This document shows positions 32,649 through 42,169 of a stretch of DNA of 64,000 nt, piece by piece. A program made the position numbers and the translations under genes. Every line of letters starts with the position of its first letter. Position 1 is the first letter of the stretch. Below the pieces are notes generated by a model. That model was not told the origin of the DNA, made no database searches, and saw nothing but the letters and a program-made list of their open reading frames with translations. This DNA is from Armigeres subalbatus (Eukaryota > Arthropoda > Insecta > Diptera > Culicidae), in assembly GCF_024139115.2 (NCBI RefSeq), contig NW_026942646.1, positions 124,001 to 188,000 of the forward strand, in the 5' to 3' direction.

Positions 32649-33277
32649 TACCGTAGGGGAGACTGGGGAGACTTTATCCCTTTTTCTGATTTCCGATGTA
32701 TCACAGCCAAAAGTAAATAAACATACGCGATTTCCACATAGACTCTCTAAGAAATATATTATTTAACTTTACTGATGTATGACAGTCCTTAAATTATTGT
32801 TGTTTATCAATTGATTAACAATTGTTTTTTGGAGTGCTGTCGAAAATCGACTTTTAAAATATTCGGGAGAAATTGATCCCTCTATTTTTCCTTCAAAATA
32901 CGCGAAAATTTTTTCGCCAAATTTTTATATCAGTTACTAGTGGGGGATCAAGTGTCGCCATATTGAGGCAATAACTTCAAATCCAAATATCCTAAAACAT
33001 GGATGAAATATTGACATTTTCATCAGTACAGATCATTAAGCATATTTATGGCTTAGTGCTGTGAAAAAAACGAAAGCATTTGGTCATTGTTATAAAAAGT
33101 AGTTCAAATTTTGCGTGGGCAAAAAATGGTCAAAACATCCAACCACCCAGCAGAATAAATAAGTTTGTCAATCCAAAAAAATAACTCACCACATAAAGGT
33201 CATTTGTCTAGAGGATCTATACTAAAAATACGCTAGAACAAAACTACGGTGATCGAGGCTCCCCACCTTCCCCTATA
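32649..33277. mobile_element. TIR element with TAGGGGARRSTGGGGAG ends
   Basis: The left end CGTAGGGGAGACTGGGGAG is mirrored at the right end by CTCCCCACCTTCCCCTAT. The 630-bp AT-rich interior has no coding sequence. Target duplication is not clear. Confidence 0.65.
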
Positions 33278-33323
33278 GATCTACTGCTTTTGAAGTTTAA
33301 ATTATGTTAGTTATATTAAAAAT

Positions 33324-33347
33324 CAGTGTTCATTAAGCACTTCCATA
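33324..33347 (-). mobile_element. Feilai-like SINE scrap
   Basis: TGTTCATTAAGCACTTCCA is identical to the middle of the Feilai-like body and is followed directly by the palindrome-family arm. Confidence 0.55.
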
Positions 33348-33352
33348 GTCAG

Positions 33353-33478
33353 AGTCGGAGAAGTCGAGTCAAGTACGAGACACTGAAGACGACCTTACAG
33401 TTGAGGTCGAAATACATATATGTAAAAGTATTACGAGGTGGTGGAATTAAAAGGAATTGTACTAAACTCTTCTTATGA
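33353..33478. mobile_element. Single arm of the 20656 palindrome family
   Basis: AGTCGAGTCAAGTACGAGAC then ACTGAAGACGACC and GGTCGAAATACATAT, GGTGGAATTAAAAGGAAT follow the order of the right arm of the palindrome. The opposite arm is absent. Confidence 0.75.
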
Positions 33479-33535
33479 CAGTAAAATAAATCGATTTATG
33501 CATTTTTAGCCTCAAATCTAAAATGTGATGACTAA

Positions 33536-34125
33536 ATGCTCCACTATTGGTGCATTGATTCTACCTCATCTAAGTATCACATCTACTACAATGGTGGCGA
33601 GATGACGGAGCATGGATTTGGTTTCGCAACTACCAACGCAACGGCCTGCGCTAGTCATTTTTGCTGCACGCAAGAATATTCGGAAGCCCACCCATACTCA
33701 AATGGGGAAAATATGTCTATCTATTAAGGTGAAGGGGGCCCTCCTTAGTCGTGCGGTAATATGCGCGGCTACAAAGCAAGACCATGCTGAGGGTGGCTGG
33801 GTTCGATTCCCAGTGCCGGTCTAGGCAATTTTCGGTTTGGAAATTGTCTCGACTTCTCTGGGCATAAAAGTATCATCGTGTTAGCCTCATGACATACGAA
33901 TGCAGAAATGGTAACTTGGAAACTGTGGCAATGCGCAATGAACACTAAGCTGCGAGGCTTCAATGGCCCAGTGGGGCCAATTAAGAAGAAGAAGATAAAG
34001 GTTAAAATGGGAAAACATGTTCTCAAATCAATCATGTTTTAGTTGACGATCGGCATTTCACAGATGTCATAGATGTGAGCATCTTCCGAGGCCCAAATAT
34101 CTACTCTGACCACTATCTGGTGGTA
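33536..34125 (+). pseudogene. LINE (family B) endonuclease domain, split by a SINE
   Basis: Segments in order are STSSKYHIYYNGGEMTEHGF then GFATT, followed after a deletion by AARKNIRKPTHTQMGK. Past the inserted SINE come VDDRHFTDVIDVSIFRG and PNIYSDHYLVV. SDHYLV is the Asp-His catalytic end of the APE-type endonuclease that nicks target DNA in non-LTR retrotransposons. The first segment parallels FKYHIYYSGGG in the family B copy at 57.8 kb. Only scraps of the domain survive and no reverse transcriptase follows. Confidence 0.7.
33738..33994 (+). mobile_element. Feilai-like SINE inside the LINE fragment
   Basis: Full layout with head, body and GAA tail. The 3' body is diverged and shortened (CTTGGAAACTGTGGCAATGC). 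An imperfect duplication, ATTAAGGTGAA versus ATAAAGGTTAA, may flank it. Confidence 0.85.
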
Positions 34126-34245
34126 TGTGAAAATCTTTTGAGCCTTCCAAATAAAATACTGTTGTAGGTATGCTCTTCATTTTCAAAATATATTTGGCGT
34201 AGAATAGTGTATGAAACCAAGGAACTGACGTCATAGTATCATATC

Positions 34246-34442
34246 ATAACCACAGAGAACAGACGTTCATCTTATGTCACGAGGTTGTGTCAAACTTTGT
34301 ACTGGTCATTTTGAAGTATGTCGTTGCGCAGTGCTAGTGTGCTTACGAATGTTGGTGAAAATTTGCCGTATTTTACTTTTTAGTGCTTCAGTCAGAATTG
34401 TCAAAATTTTGTATGAGCCTTCATGCCTGTTCTCTGTGTTAT
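34246..34442. mobile_element. MITE with CACAGAGAACAG ends
   Basis: ATAACCACAGAGAACAGACG at the left is mirrored by TGCCTGTTCTCTGTGTTAT at the right, and the length is about 197 bp. The internal string GTCACGAGGTTGTGTCAAAC is one I recall as common in Aedes sequence. Confidence 0.65.
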
Positions 34443-34555
34443 AACCATAAAAATAATGTTCGTTCGCTTTGTACATATCATTTGATAAAAAAAACATAAA
34501 CCTGAGATTTTTGAACACAAAGCACAATATAAGCTGAGTTTTCAATCGATGTACC

Positions 34556-34763
34556 TGTGGAGTTTATTATTGTGATAGGCAAGCGGGAGTCTCCTAATTC
34601 TGATCACTCACTTCGTATCACTGACAACGACTTGCCTCGATTGCTTCGATTGCTGTTGGCACGACTTTCAGTTGTCGTCCATACAAGGCATACTTCGATA
34701 AGTTCAAAGCAATTGTATATTGTATTTGCATAGTTCATACAAGCACTATTTCACTGCCACACA
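34556..34763 (-). repeat. 3' LTR
   Basis: The 208-bp LTR has terminal TGTG...CACA and AATAAA (complement of 34563-34568) near its 3' end as a possible polyadenylation signal. It contains a 35-bp segment (about 34579-34613) absent from the other LTR. Confidence 0.85.
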
Positions 34764-34775
34764 TTCCCCCCCTTG
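34764..34775 (-). promoter_or_regulatory. Polypurine tract
   Basis: The minus-strand sequence ACAAGGGGGGGAA immediately precedes the 3' LTR, the expected place for the plus-strand DNA primer. Confidence 0.7.
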
Positions 34776-35730
34776 TCAGGTTTTTTTTTTGTTAATATAA
34801 GAAGGTGAATTTCTATATTGCACTAATTTTCACCATGAAAAATACTACTACTTCTCGACAACAATATCTAGTAGCTTGATCACATTTTAACACGTATTAT
34901 TTTCCAATGTCTTTTACGCAATAAAGAATGAACGAACTGTGGAAAAATAATAAAGTGTAGTATCAAAGTCAAACAGACGCCTATCCTCTAACGCCAGTGG
35001 CATAACAAGTTTAAGTTAAAGCATCTAGAGAATATACGATTATAGATTTTTTTTCAATTGTTGATATGTAACATTCTCCTCCTGCTGTCCGACGTGTTCG
35101 TAGGCCAGTTTCCCAGAGTAAAGATTGTATTCGAAGACTTACAATTTATTTCTTTTACATGCTCGGCAAGCACACGACTGATTACCCGATTCCTCTTTTT
35201 TCGTCTCTTCCCTGCCACTTCCTTCAAAATTCCGGTTTCTGTTTTTTTTAATGTCTAGGGTAAAGTCCTATCAGAAGAGTACTGCTTTGTTTCACGTTTG
35301 ACAGGTCTCCTGCCGTAGATTTGACCTGTAGAATTGAGTTTACGGAAGTTTGGCATGTCTCACAGAGTATCAACGCACATGTTTGCTAATTTAGTCAAAA
35401 CAGATGCTTCACTAATTCACCTATTATCAATTTCAAAACATATAGTTTACGATCATTGAAAGATTCAGCGGCACTGAACTACGCTGAACACTTTATGTGA
35501 GCACCACTCGCGCTCATTACAAAATTAAGCAACACTAAGTCACACTGAGCACCTTATGCGAGCACCACTCGCGCTCATTACAAAATTAAGCAACACTAAG
35601 TCGCACTGAGCACCTTATGCGAGCACCACTCGCGCTCATTACAAAATTAAGCAACACTAAGTCGCACTGAGCACCTTATGCGAGCACCACTCGCACTCAT
35701 TACAAAATTAAGCAACACTAAGTTGCACTG

Positions 35731-36022
35731 GGTCCCTCCTTAGCCGTGCGGTAAGACGCGCGGCTACAAAGCAAGACCATGCTGAGGGTGGCTGGGTTCG
35801 ATTCCCGGTGCCGGTCTAGGCAATTTTCGGATTGGAAATTGTTTCGATTTCCCTGGGCATAAAAGTATCATCGTGCTAGCCTCATGATATACGAATGCAA
35901 AAATGGTAACCTGGCTTAGAAAACTTGCAGTTAATAACTGTGGAAGTGCTTAATGAACACTAAGCTGCGAGGCGGCTCTGTCCCAGTGTGGGGATGTAAC
36001 GTCAAAAAGAAAGAAGAAGAAG
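35731..36022 (+). mobile_element. Feilai-like SINE in the satellite, copy 1
   Basis: Full-length copy (292 bp) with tRNA-like head and a GAA tail. AAGTTGCACTG flanks it at 35720-35730 and 36023-36033, and this duplication is itself satellite sequence. Confidence 0.92.
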
Positions 36023-36155
36023 AAGTTGCACTGAGCACCTTATGCGAGCACCACTCGCGCTCATTACAAAATTAAGCAACACTAAGTCGCACTGAGAACC
36101 TTATGCGAGCACCACTCGCACTCATTACAAAATTAAGCAACACTAAGTTGCACTG

Positions 36156-36447
36156 GGTCCCTCCTTAGCCGTGCGGTAAGACGCGCGGCTACAAAGCAAG
36201 ACCATGCTGAGGGTGGCTGGGTTCGATTCCCGGTGCCGGTCTAGGCAATTTTTGGATTGGAAATTGTTTCGATTTCCCTGGGCATAAAAGTATCATCGTG
36301 CTAGCCTCATGATATACGAATGCAAAAATGGTAACCTGGCTTAGAAACCTTGCAGTTAATAACTGTGGAAGTGCTTAATGAACACTAAGCTGCGAGGCGG
36401 CTCTGTCCCAGTGTGGGGATGTAACGTCAAAAAGAAAGAAGAAGAAG
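36156..36447 (+). mobile_element. Feilai-like SINE in the satellite, copy 2
   Basis: The same length as copy 1 and almost identical to it, including the rare TAACGTCAAAAAGAAAGAAG end. Its flanks are AAGTTGCACTG and AAGTTGCGCTG. Sharing of both flank and variants shows it arose by duplication of copy 1 with two satellite units, not by new insertion. Confidence 0.9.
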
Positions 36448-36655
36448 AAGTTGCGCTGAGCACCTTATGCGAGCACCACTCGCGCTCATTACAAAATTAA
36501 GCAACACTAAGTCGCACTGAGCACCTTATGCGAGTACCACTCGCGCTCATTACAAAATTAAGCAACACTAAGTCGTACTGAGCACCTTATGCGAGCACCA
36601 TTCGCGCTCATTACAAAATTAAACCACACTTGGTCGCACTGAGCACCTTTTCGAT

Positions 36656-37880
36656 TGAATCTACACTTAACGATTACTGACTGACTGGAAAATTTTCACT
36701 TAAATAGAAGTTGAAAAACATTGATCAAAGCTTGAACTTGAACTTGAAATTTCCACCCATTAGTAAGAGAAATTTCTCACCCTTTTTTACTCATTAGTGA
36801 TAATACAAAGTAAGCTGCGTCTACGCAGGCTTGACAAAACTCCTCAGATTCGCTAGAGTTAAATAGAATCATCATCAGCAGGAAAGGTAAAATAAAACAC
36901 TTGTGAGTGAAGCGTCGGGTGAAAAAGCACTCATTGAGCCTCATGAGCGACGCTTTGTTTGTAAACAAAATCTTGGGGCTGATTTGAGTGTTAATGTGAG
37001 TGAGTGACGTACCAACAGATAGACTTGCTCTTGTTTTGCGATGCACAAGCTCGGGTTTAATGATGCACAATGTTGTGAGCTATGATGCTTATTACTGCTC
37101 CTAAAAAAAACCCTTGCTCTTGCTCATTTTCTACTCGACGAGGAGTTTTTTTTTTCATCAATGCGCCACCCTATTTACTAAGTTAATAACCCAAATCCGT
37201 CTCTCTCGAGTTCTCTCCGTCCCAAAAACAAAAGCAGCTGAAGCCAAGAACCATTTGTTAGCCCACACACGAAAGAAATAGATTAAAATATCTTTAATTA
37301 AAATCTCAAAAACAAAATTATTTTTGACTCTTTTAGATGCAATTTCTGGGTTCCTTCCCTCATTGCTTTTTTATTAGACGAAAAAGATATTTTCTTGTAA
37401 CTAACATCAGGCTTGGAAATTAACTAAAGAAAAACACGAAACGAAAAACGAAAAAAAAAATCTTACACTAATCTTCGTGCAAAAGATTGTGACGATTTTA
37501 GTGAAATATATTGTCATATTTTGTATATCATTTTTGGGTGTTGCATATCACCAAACATCGTCTCTTTTTTACGCAAAAACACAATTTTGGAATAAAATCT
37601 TTAAAATCGTAAAATCGGCCTTTAAGTCGCATTAGTCCGGGTTCCACATAACATGGGACTAGATAACTAGATGCGCAAGGTGAGCTTACAACTAATTGTA
37701 AGCTTTTTTTTGTTTTTACTTTACCTTAATTATGTGATAATTTGCACTGCACCACAAATAACATTGTTTCTTCCACTTTCATTTCACTTTCACTCGCGTG
37801 ATGAAAACCAAACGATTCAATCGTGGATACTCCCGCTTGCAGATTCTTTAAAAAGTAATTTTAAATATGCAAAAAAAAAT
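36656..37880. other. Interior of the LTR element, non-coding
   Basis: AT-rich with A/T homopolymers. A 97-codon minus frame (36777-37070) and an 86-codon plus frame (37671-37931) show no retroviral-type motif. Confidence 0.5.
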
Positions 37881-37895
37881 CCAGCAGGATCGCCA
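37881..37895 (-). promoter_or_regulatory. Primer-binding site, tRNA-Arg type
   Basis: The minus strand reads TGGCGATCCTGCTGG two bases inside the 5' LTR. The first 12 bases complement the CCA end of a tRNA-Arg as I recall it from Drosophila. Confidence 0.6.
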
Positions 37896-37897
37896 CA

Positions 37898-38305
37898 TGT
37901 GGAGTTTATTATTGTGATAGGCAATCACTGACAACGACTTGCCTCGATTGCTTCGATTGCTGTTGGCGCGACTTTCAGTTCAAGACAAATTTTTCAAAAC
38001 GACTTATCTGCTTTTGTAAACAAAGTTTCAAACGACGATTTGACGAATCTGATAGCTCTCCCACGCAAACCAACACCATCAACAGGTAGCGGAAATCTTC
38101 ACCTATCTATTGGTGGTGTTGGTTTGCGTGGGAGAGCTATCGGATTCGTCTAATCGTCGTTTGAATCTTTGTTTATAAAAGCAGATAAGTCGTTTTGAAA
38201 ATTTTGTCTTGAGTTGTCGTCCATACAAGGCATACTTCGATAAGTTCAAAGCAATTGTATATTGTATTTGCATAGTTCATACAAGCACTATTTCACTGCC
38301 ACACA
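37898..38305 (-). repeat. 5' LTR with foldback insertion
   Basis: The LTR sequence is split after CTTTCAGTT by a 231-bp foldback element and resumes at AGTTGTCGTCCATACAAGG. Without the insertion it is about 173 bp, 35 bp shorter than the other LTR. A relatively old element is implied. Confidence 0.85.
37981..38211. mobile_element. Foldback MITE in the LTR, AGTT target duplication
   Basis: The arms start CAAGACAAATTTTTCAAAAC and end with its complement. Both contain AGCTCTCCCACGCAAACCAA. AGTT occurs on both sides (37977-37980, 38212-38215), while the other LTR has it once. A loop of about 50 bp separates the arms. Confidence 0.85.
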
Positions 38306-38564
38306 GTACCAATGTTCAAAATCGATTGTTGCAAACCTAGCGAAAAAAGTATTCAAAAATAAATCCAAGATGGCGGCCAAATTCAATATGACTGCCTCCA
38401 TTTTTATATTTGTACTGGAAGAAAGAGACACTCTTTCTCTTTCCAACGATATGCTGATATCTAAGATTGGTTGAGAAATGTTGAAGTTTTAACAGTTTTG
38501 GTCAGTCAAGAATTGACAAAAATTGAGGAGTTTATAAAAGCGATTTCGCGTATAACCAACATAT

Positions 38565-38710
38565 AGACCAACATTTGAAGAGGTCGTAACAGCCAAAATT
38601 CATTCCTCCCGATTCTTCGTCTACATATATTGCTATATATTGCTATATATGTGGACAAAGAATCAGAAAGAATAAATTTTGGCTGTTACGCCCTTTTCAA
38701 ATGTTGGTCT
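38565..38710. mobile_element. 146-bp hairpin element
   Basis: AGACCAACATTTGAAGAGG, AACAGCCAAAATTCATTCC and ATTCTTCGTCTACATATA are followed by their reverse complement with virtually no loop (TATATTGCTATATATTGC). One arm occurs alone at 29727. Confidence 0.85.
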
Positions 38711-39182
38711 GAAACTGACGTGGGGTCCATCTTTCCGAAGAATTTAACTGGGATCCTTAATATACTCGTCGCAAGCTTTTTTTTTAGGCATTTTTAAGAA
38801 CCTCGTGCAAATAGTGGCCCGGTCTCAGTGAGAATCTGTTATTTGTTACAAGCTTCACAGTTCAAGGTGACGCAAACAGAAAGTGATTCTAAGTTCAATT
38901 CTCACTATAGTGTAGAATTTCAGGTTTATTCAATTTCTATTCAAAATTGCTAGGAAATTCACCTGGTTCCGACGCATGTTTGACGTTTATTGACACGACA
39001 AGTTTTGCAAATTATACAGAAAAAAATTTGCGAAAAGAATTTTCTCGTGTCAAATCCGCTACCACAAAAGTATCTGTTAGTATCAACTAAAAGTCAGCTA
39101 CGGCAATAAAACCCGTAAAATAAAATGTGCTTGCAAGACTTAGTATGTTATTTGAAGAAGATTGATTTGTTGCGTATTGTTG
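38711..39182. other. No feature recognised
   Basis: AT-rich sequence without inverted ends or frames of note. Confidence 0.3.
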
Positions 39183-40085
39183 TATTTATTATTATTATTT
39201 ATTCAGACTAAGGCCGAAGTGGCCAGTGCGGTATATAAGAGTCTTCTCCATTCGGCTCGGTCCATGGCCACACGTCGCCAACCACGCAGTCTACGGAGGG
39301 TCCGCAAGTCATCTTCCACCTGATCGATCCAACTTGCCCGCTGCGCACCTCGCCTTCTTGTGCCCGTCGGATCGTTGTCGAGAACCATTTTCACCGGGTT
39401 ACTGTCCGACATTCTGGCTACGTGCCCGGCCCACCGCAGTCGTCTGATTTTTGCGATGTGAACGATGGATGGTTCTCCCAACAGCTGATGCAACTCGTGG
39501 TTCATTCGCCTCCTCCACGTACCGTCCGCCATCAGCACCCCACCATAGATGGTACGCGGCACTTTTCTTTCGAAAACTCCAAGTGCGCGTTAGTCCTCCA
39601 CAAGCATCGTCCAGGTCTCGTGTCCGTGTTTAAATAGCTCTCGTGGTAGTTTGTCAACTCCAGAGGCTTTGTTGTTCTTCAGCCGGCCAATCTCCTCCTG
39701 GATTTCCTGGAGACCCGGAGTCGGTAAAATTATGTCCTGCACCCGTTCTTCCAGGTCCATCACCATACCGCCATCCTCGTCTGCCACATCGCCACATTCA
39801 GGTGTTCTTCGTAATGCTGCCGCCACCTTTGGATCACCTCACGCTCGTTCGTAAGAAGGTTCCCATTTATGTCCTTACACATATCGGGCTGTGGCACGTG
39901 GCCCTTACGTGAACGTATTAACTTCTCATAGAACTTTCGTGCGTTATTAGCGCGGTACAGTTGCTCCGTCTCTTCGCGGTATAGATCTTCCTGCTGGCGA
40001 TTTTCCTCCGGAAAATCAAAAAACCACTGCTGCTGATCGACATCGCTGCTGCTGACCAAAGAGCTATCGCTACCATCGTTGAGGT
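39183..40085 (-). pseudogene. LINE (family B) with the reverse-transcriptase core deleted
   Basis: On the minus strand the order is YREETEQLYRANNARKFYEK, then MCKDINGNLLTNEREVIQRW (linker before the RT). After it come LQEIQEEIGRLKNNKASGVD and KLPRELFKHG, the start of RT, directly joined to HETWTMLVED. In another frame follow MNHELHQLLGEPSIVHIAKI, RRLRWAGHVARM and VLDNDPTGTRRRG, the C-terminal tail. The whole catalytic core, including the expected YADD-type box, is missing. The copy ends with CTTAGTCTGAATAAATAATA. It is a dead fragment of the family also found at 14.7, 33.5 and 57 kb. Confidence 0.8.
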
Positions 40086-40932
40086 TGAATGATCTACAGC
40101 AACTAGACCCAGACGACCACCACCGCTATGCTATGGTTTGCCGTTGAGACTGCCACCAGCGGCTTCGTGCTAATGTGTCCGCTCTGAGTGAAATGAAGTA
40201 AGGATAAGATCCATACCCGCAAGTTGCTGGATTGCCATGTCTGTGCTTGCGATGCATGTACGGAATTGGATGGTTGGCTAATTTATAAACTTTTTGCCAA
40301 TCATCGATAATAAATATTTGAAACTCAGTACTTTCTAAGCAATACAAAGAAGCATTGACTCTTCCTTGATCGAATGGTAAAAAAAACGTTCAAAGTTTAT
40401 CTTATTTTCGAGACGGTCTCCAATTTTCGCAACCGCAATATGTACCCCGGTTATAAAACATAGACGTAGTCCTACGTTAAAAGATAAGGCAGATAAAAAT
40501 ATGATTTGATAAAAGTTAATATTATTCTATTCCGCATTCAATTGTGTACCTACGAGTGTTCTGCAATTTTTATATTCATATTGATATTCATGTAAGTCAG
40601 ATCTCGTTTTTGCACCTTTTTTCTCTTCCTGAAATAGAAATATAATATAAAACACACTTAAGTGTGTGATCAGCAGAATTGGTGAAAAATACCAGCATCG
40701 TCTAGCTTTAGCGCTCCCGTTAACCGCCATTATCAAGCGTGCAAAGTTTGGTGTGCCAGAAGAATGAATTGATCAACTCAAATAAATTCAGTTGGCTTGT
40801 CAAGAGTTGGACGTATTAAGGTGAAGGTGGGTTGAGTACCAAAACAAAGCTTTGATAGTATTGGTACAATAAAAACTTTCATATACTGTAGTAGTATTGG
40901 TGTCGTATTTATAAAAAAACAAAGAATATTAG
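40086..40932. other. No feature recognised
   Basis: The first 80 bases (GACGACCACCACCGCTATGC) are GC-richer and may be further LINE sequence. The rest is AT-rich with no assignable element. Confidence 0.3.
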
Positions 40933-41784
40933 TAGGGTGGTTCAAAAAACGACCCAGCACCACCACGCTCACTCGATTCCGTCCCATGCTCCGAGTGTCC
41001 TCAAAAAACCGATTTGAACAAAAACTGTTGAGCGCAAGCCGGTTTAAGTTTGTATGAAAACTATTTTTTTTATTGTCTTTATTAATGAGGTTTTCGGCCC
41101 TAGACAACTGTATGAAAACTAGAATGGGAAACTAAACCTTTTATTACACTGGCTACGGCGCTTTCTCTCCAAACGCTGACGAAAAGAGAACCCACATAGC
41201 TGAAAGCAACATTCCAGAAACTTCAGTGAACGAAAACCGCACCGCAGGAAAGATCCATTGATTACGTAACGCAAATATAGCATTTTATACTCCACTCACC
41301 CTTATTTCACACTTTTTGTATGAAGTATCTGCTCCTGGTACGATAGTGTAGACTAGACTAGACTAGAAGTATCTGCCCCTGGTGCGATAGATATCACAGA
41401 CAAATTCTGGGTATTTTGTTGAATTGCCCGTTTCACTGATGCCTTCTGAGAAGCCTAATTATCATGCGAAAGAATCGCAACCTCGATTAAAATCGACTCC
41501 GAACTATTGGAACGACCATTCAATATGGATTGTCTATGGAGTTGAAGCTCTTAAATATTTCATCCAGTCATATGGTCTCGCCCCTCGCCATCGCCCAATG
41601 ACGGGGTGCCAGAATCAGAATAATGTTAAATTCAACCTCGCCATATCAACTGTCATACAAACCTGAAACGACATGCGCACGGTAAGCCTCTATTCAAACC
41701 AGCCCAAACCATTGGATGACACCCAAATTATAAATCATAATCAACTGAGCGTGGCGAAGCAGAATTATTTTTTGAGCCACCCTA
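40933..41784. mobile_element. TIR element with TAGGGTGGTTCAAAAA ends
   Basis: TAGGGTGGTTCAAAAAACG at the left is mirrored by TTTTTTGAGCCACCCTA at the right, over 852 bp. The subterminal strings CACTCGATTCCGTCCCATGC and TCCGAGTGTCCTC recur in the element at 60033-60606. No transposase is visible. Confidence 0.75.
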
Positions 41785-42083
41785 CTTTTTAGTTTGCTGC
41801 CGCCGGTGCCGGTGCACCGCGGTGTTTACATTCGCTCCGCGATCAGTTTTTAATCGTTTTTTTCGGGCAAAACTAGCAGTTTATACTAAGTTTTCGGTTC
41901 AAATAAGTGAGTGATTCCAAAAAGTGGTGTTTAATTTGCATTCTATCAACATTTCGGGCTGCTCATGTGCGGAGAAGCGAGTAAAAAATTGATTTTTCCA
42001 ATGCCCTTTGAGAAGAAGTGAAGTGCAGTGATGAACGCACTAAATCGCGAACGGCTATTAAATTGGCACGAAACTGCTGATTT
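41785..42083 (+). promoter_or_regulatory. Candidate promoter and 5' UTR of a host gene
   Basis: A GC-richer patch (GCCGCCGGTGCCGGTGCACC) precedes CGATCAGTTTTTAATCG, where ATCAGTT matches the arthropod initiator (TCAGT). The following 240 bases resemble insect 5' UTR sequence and lead to the start codon at 42084. The UTR has upstream ATGs, including a 26-codon upstream frame (MNALNRERLLNWHE and on). Transcription start is inferred and no TATA box is seen. Confidence 0.35.
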
Positions 42084-42169
42084 ATGCTACAATTCAAGCC
42101 GGAATACATAGGATTCATTGAAGAAACATGTTCATTATCACGGGAAGTAAGGAAATATGTTGTGAACAG
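42084..42169 (+). CDS. Unidentified host gene, candidate first coding exon
   Basis: ATG at 42084 follows an in-frame TGA two codons upstream and opens MLQFKPEYIGFIEETCSLSR, then EVRKYVVN. The frame reaches a strong donor (CAG|GTTAGT at 42170), leaving two bases of a split codon. Joined to the acceptor at 44549 the codon becomes AGT (Ser) and the frame stays open through the whole next exon. The residue mix looks like a real globular protein, but I recognise no family, signal peptide or membrane segment. A competing start, the ATG at 42128, would stop within the next exon. The call depends on splice signals alone and is not supported by transcript or homology evidence. Confidence 0.45.

Larger units (their letters stand above)
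35471..36655. repeat. 61-bp satellite with SINEs embedded
   Basis: About nine units share GAGCACCTTATGCGAGCACC, ACTCGCGCTCATTAC and AAAATTAAGCAACACTAAGT with an exact 61-bp period and few changes. Two Feilai-like SINEs interrupt it. The block from the first SINE to the second is a 425-bp higher-order duplication. Confidence 0.9.
34556..38305 (-). mobile_element. Non-coding LTR retrotransposon, complete ends
   Basis: Direct repeats bound the element, and GTACC occurs outside both (34551-34555, 38306-38310), a 5-bp target duplication. Read on the minus strand each LTR starts TGTGTGGCAG and ends CTCCACA. Next to the 5' LTR (right) is TGGCGATCCTGC, which fits the 3' end of an arthropod tRNA-Arg as primer-binding site. 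Next to the 3' LTR (left) is the purine run AAGGGGGGGAA. The 3.1-kb interior encodes no gag, protease, reverse transcriptase or integrase: it is AT-rich with a 61-bp satellite. The element would need proteins from an autonomous relative, in the manner of LARD/TRIM elements. Confidence 0.85.

Noticed and set aside
35471..36655. CRISPR-like array of regular repeats
   Set aside because: Units are contiguous 61-bp satellite monomers without unique spacers, in a eukaryotic LTR element.
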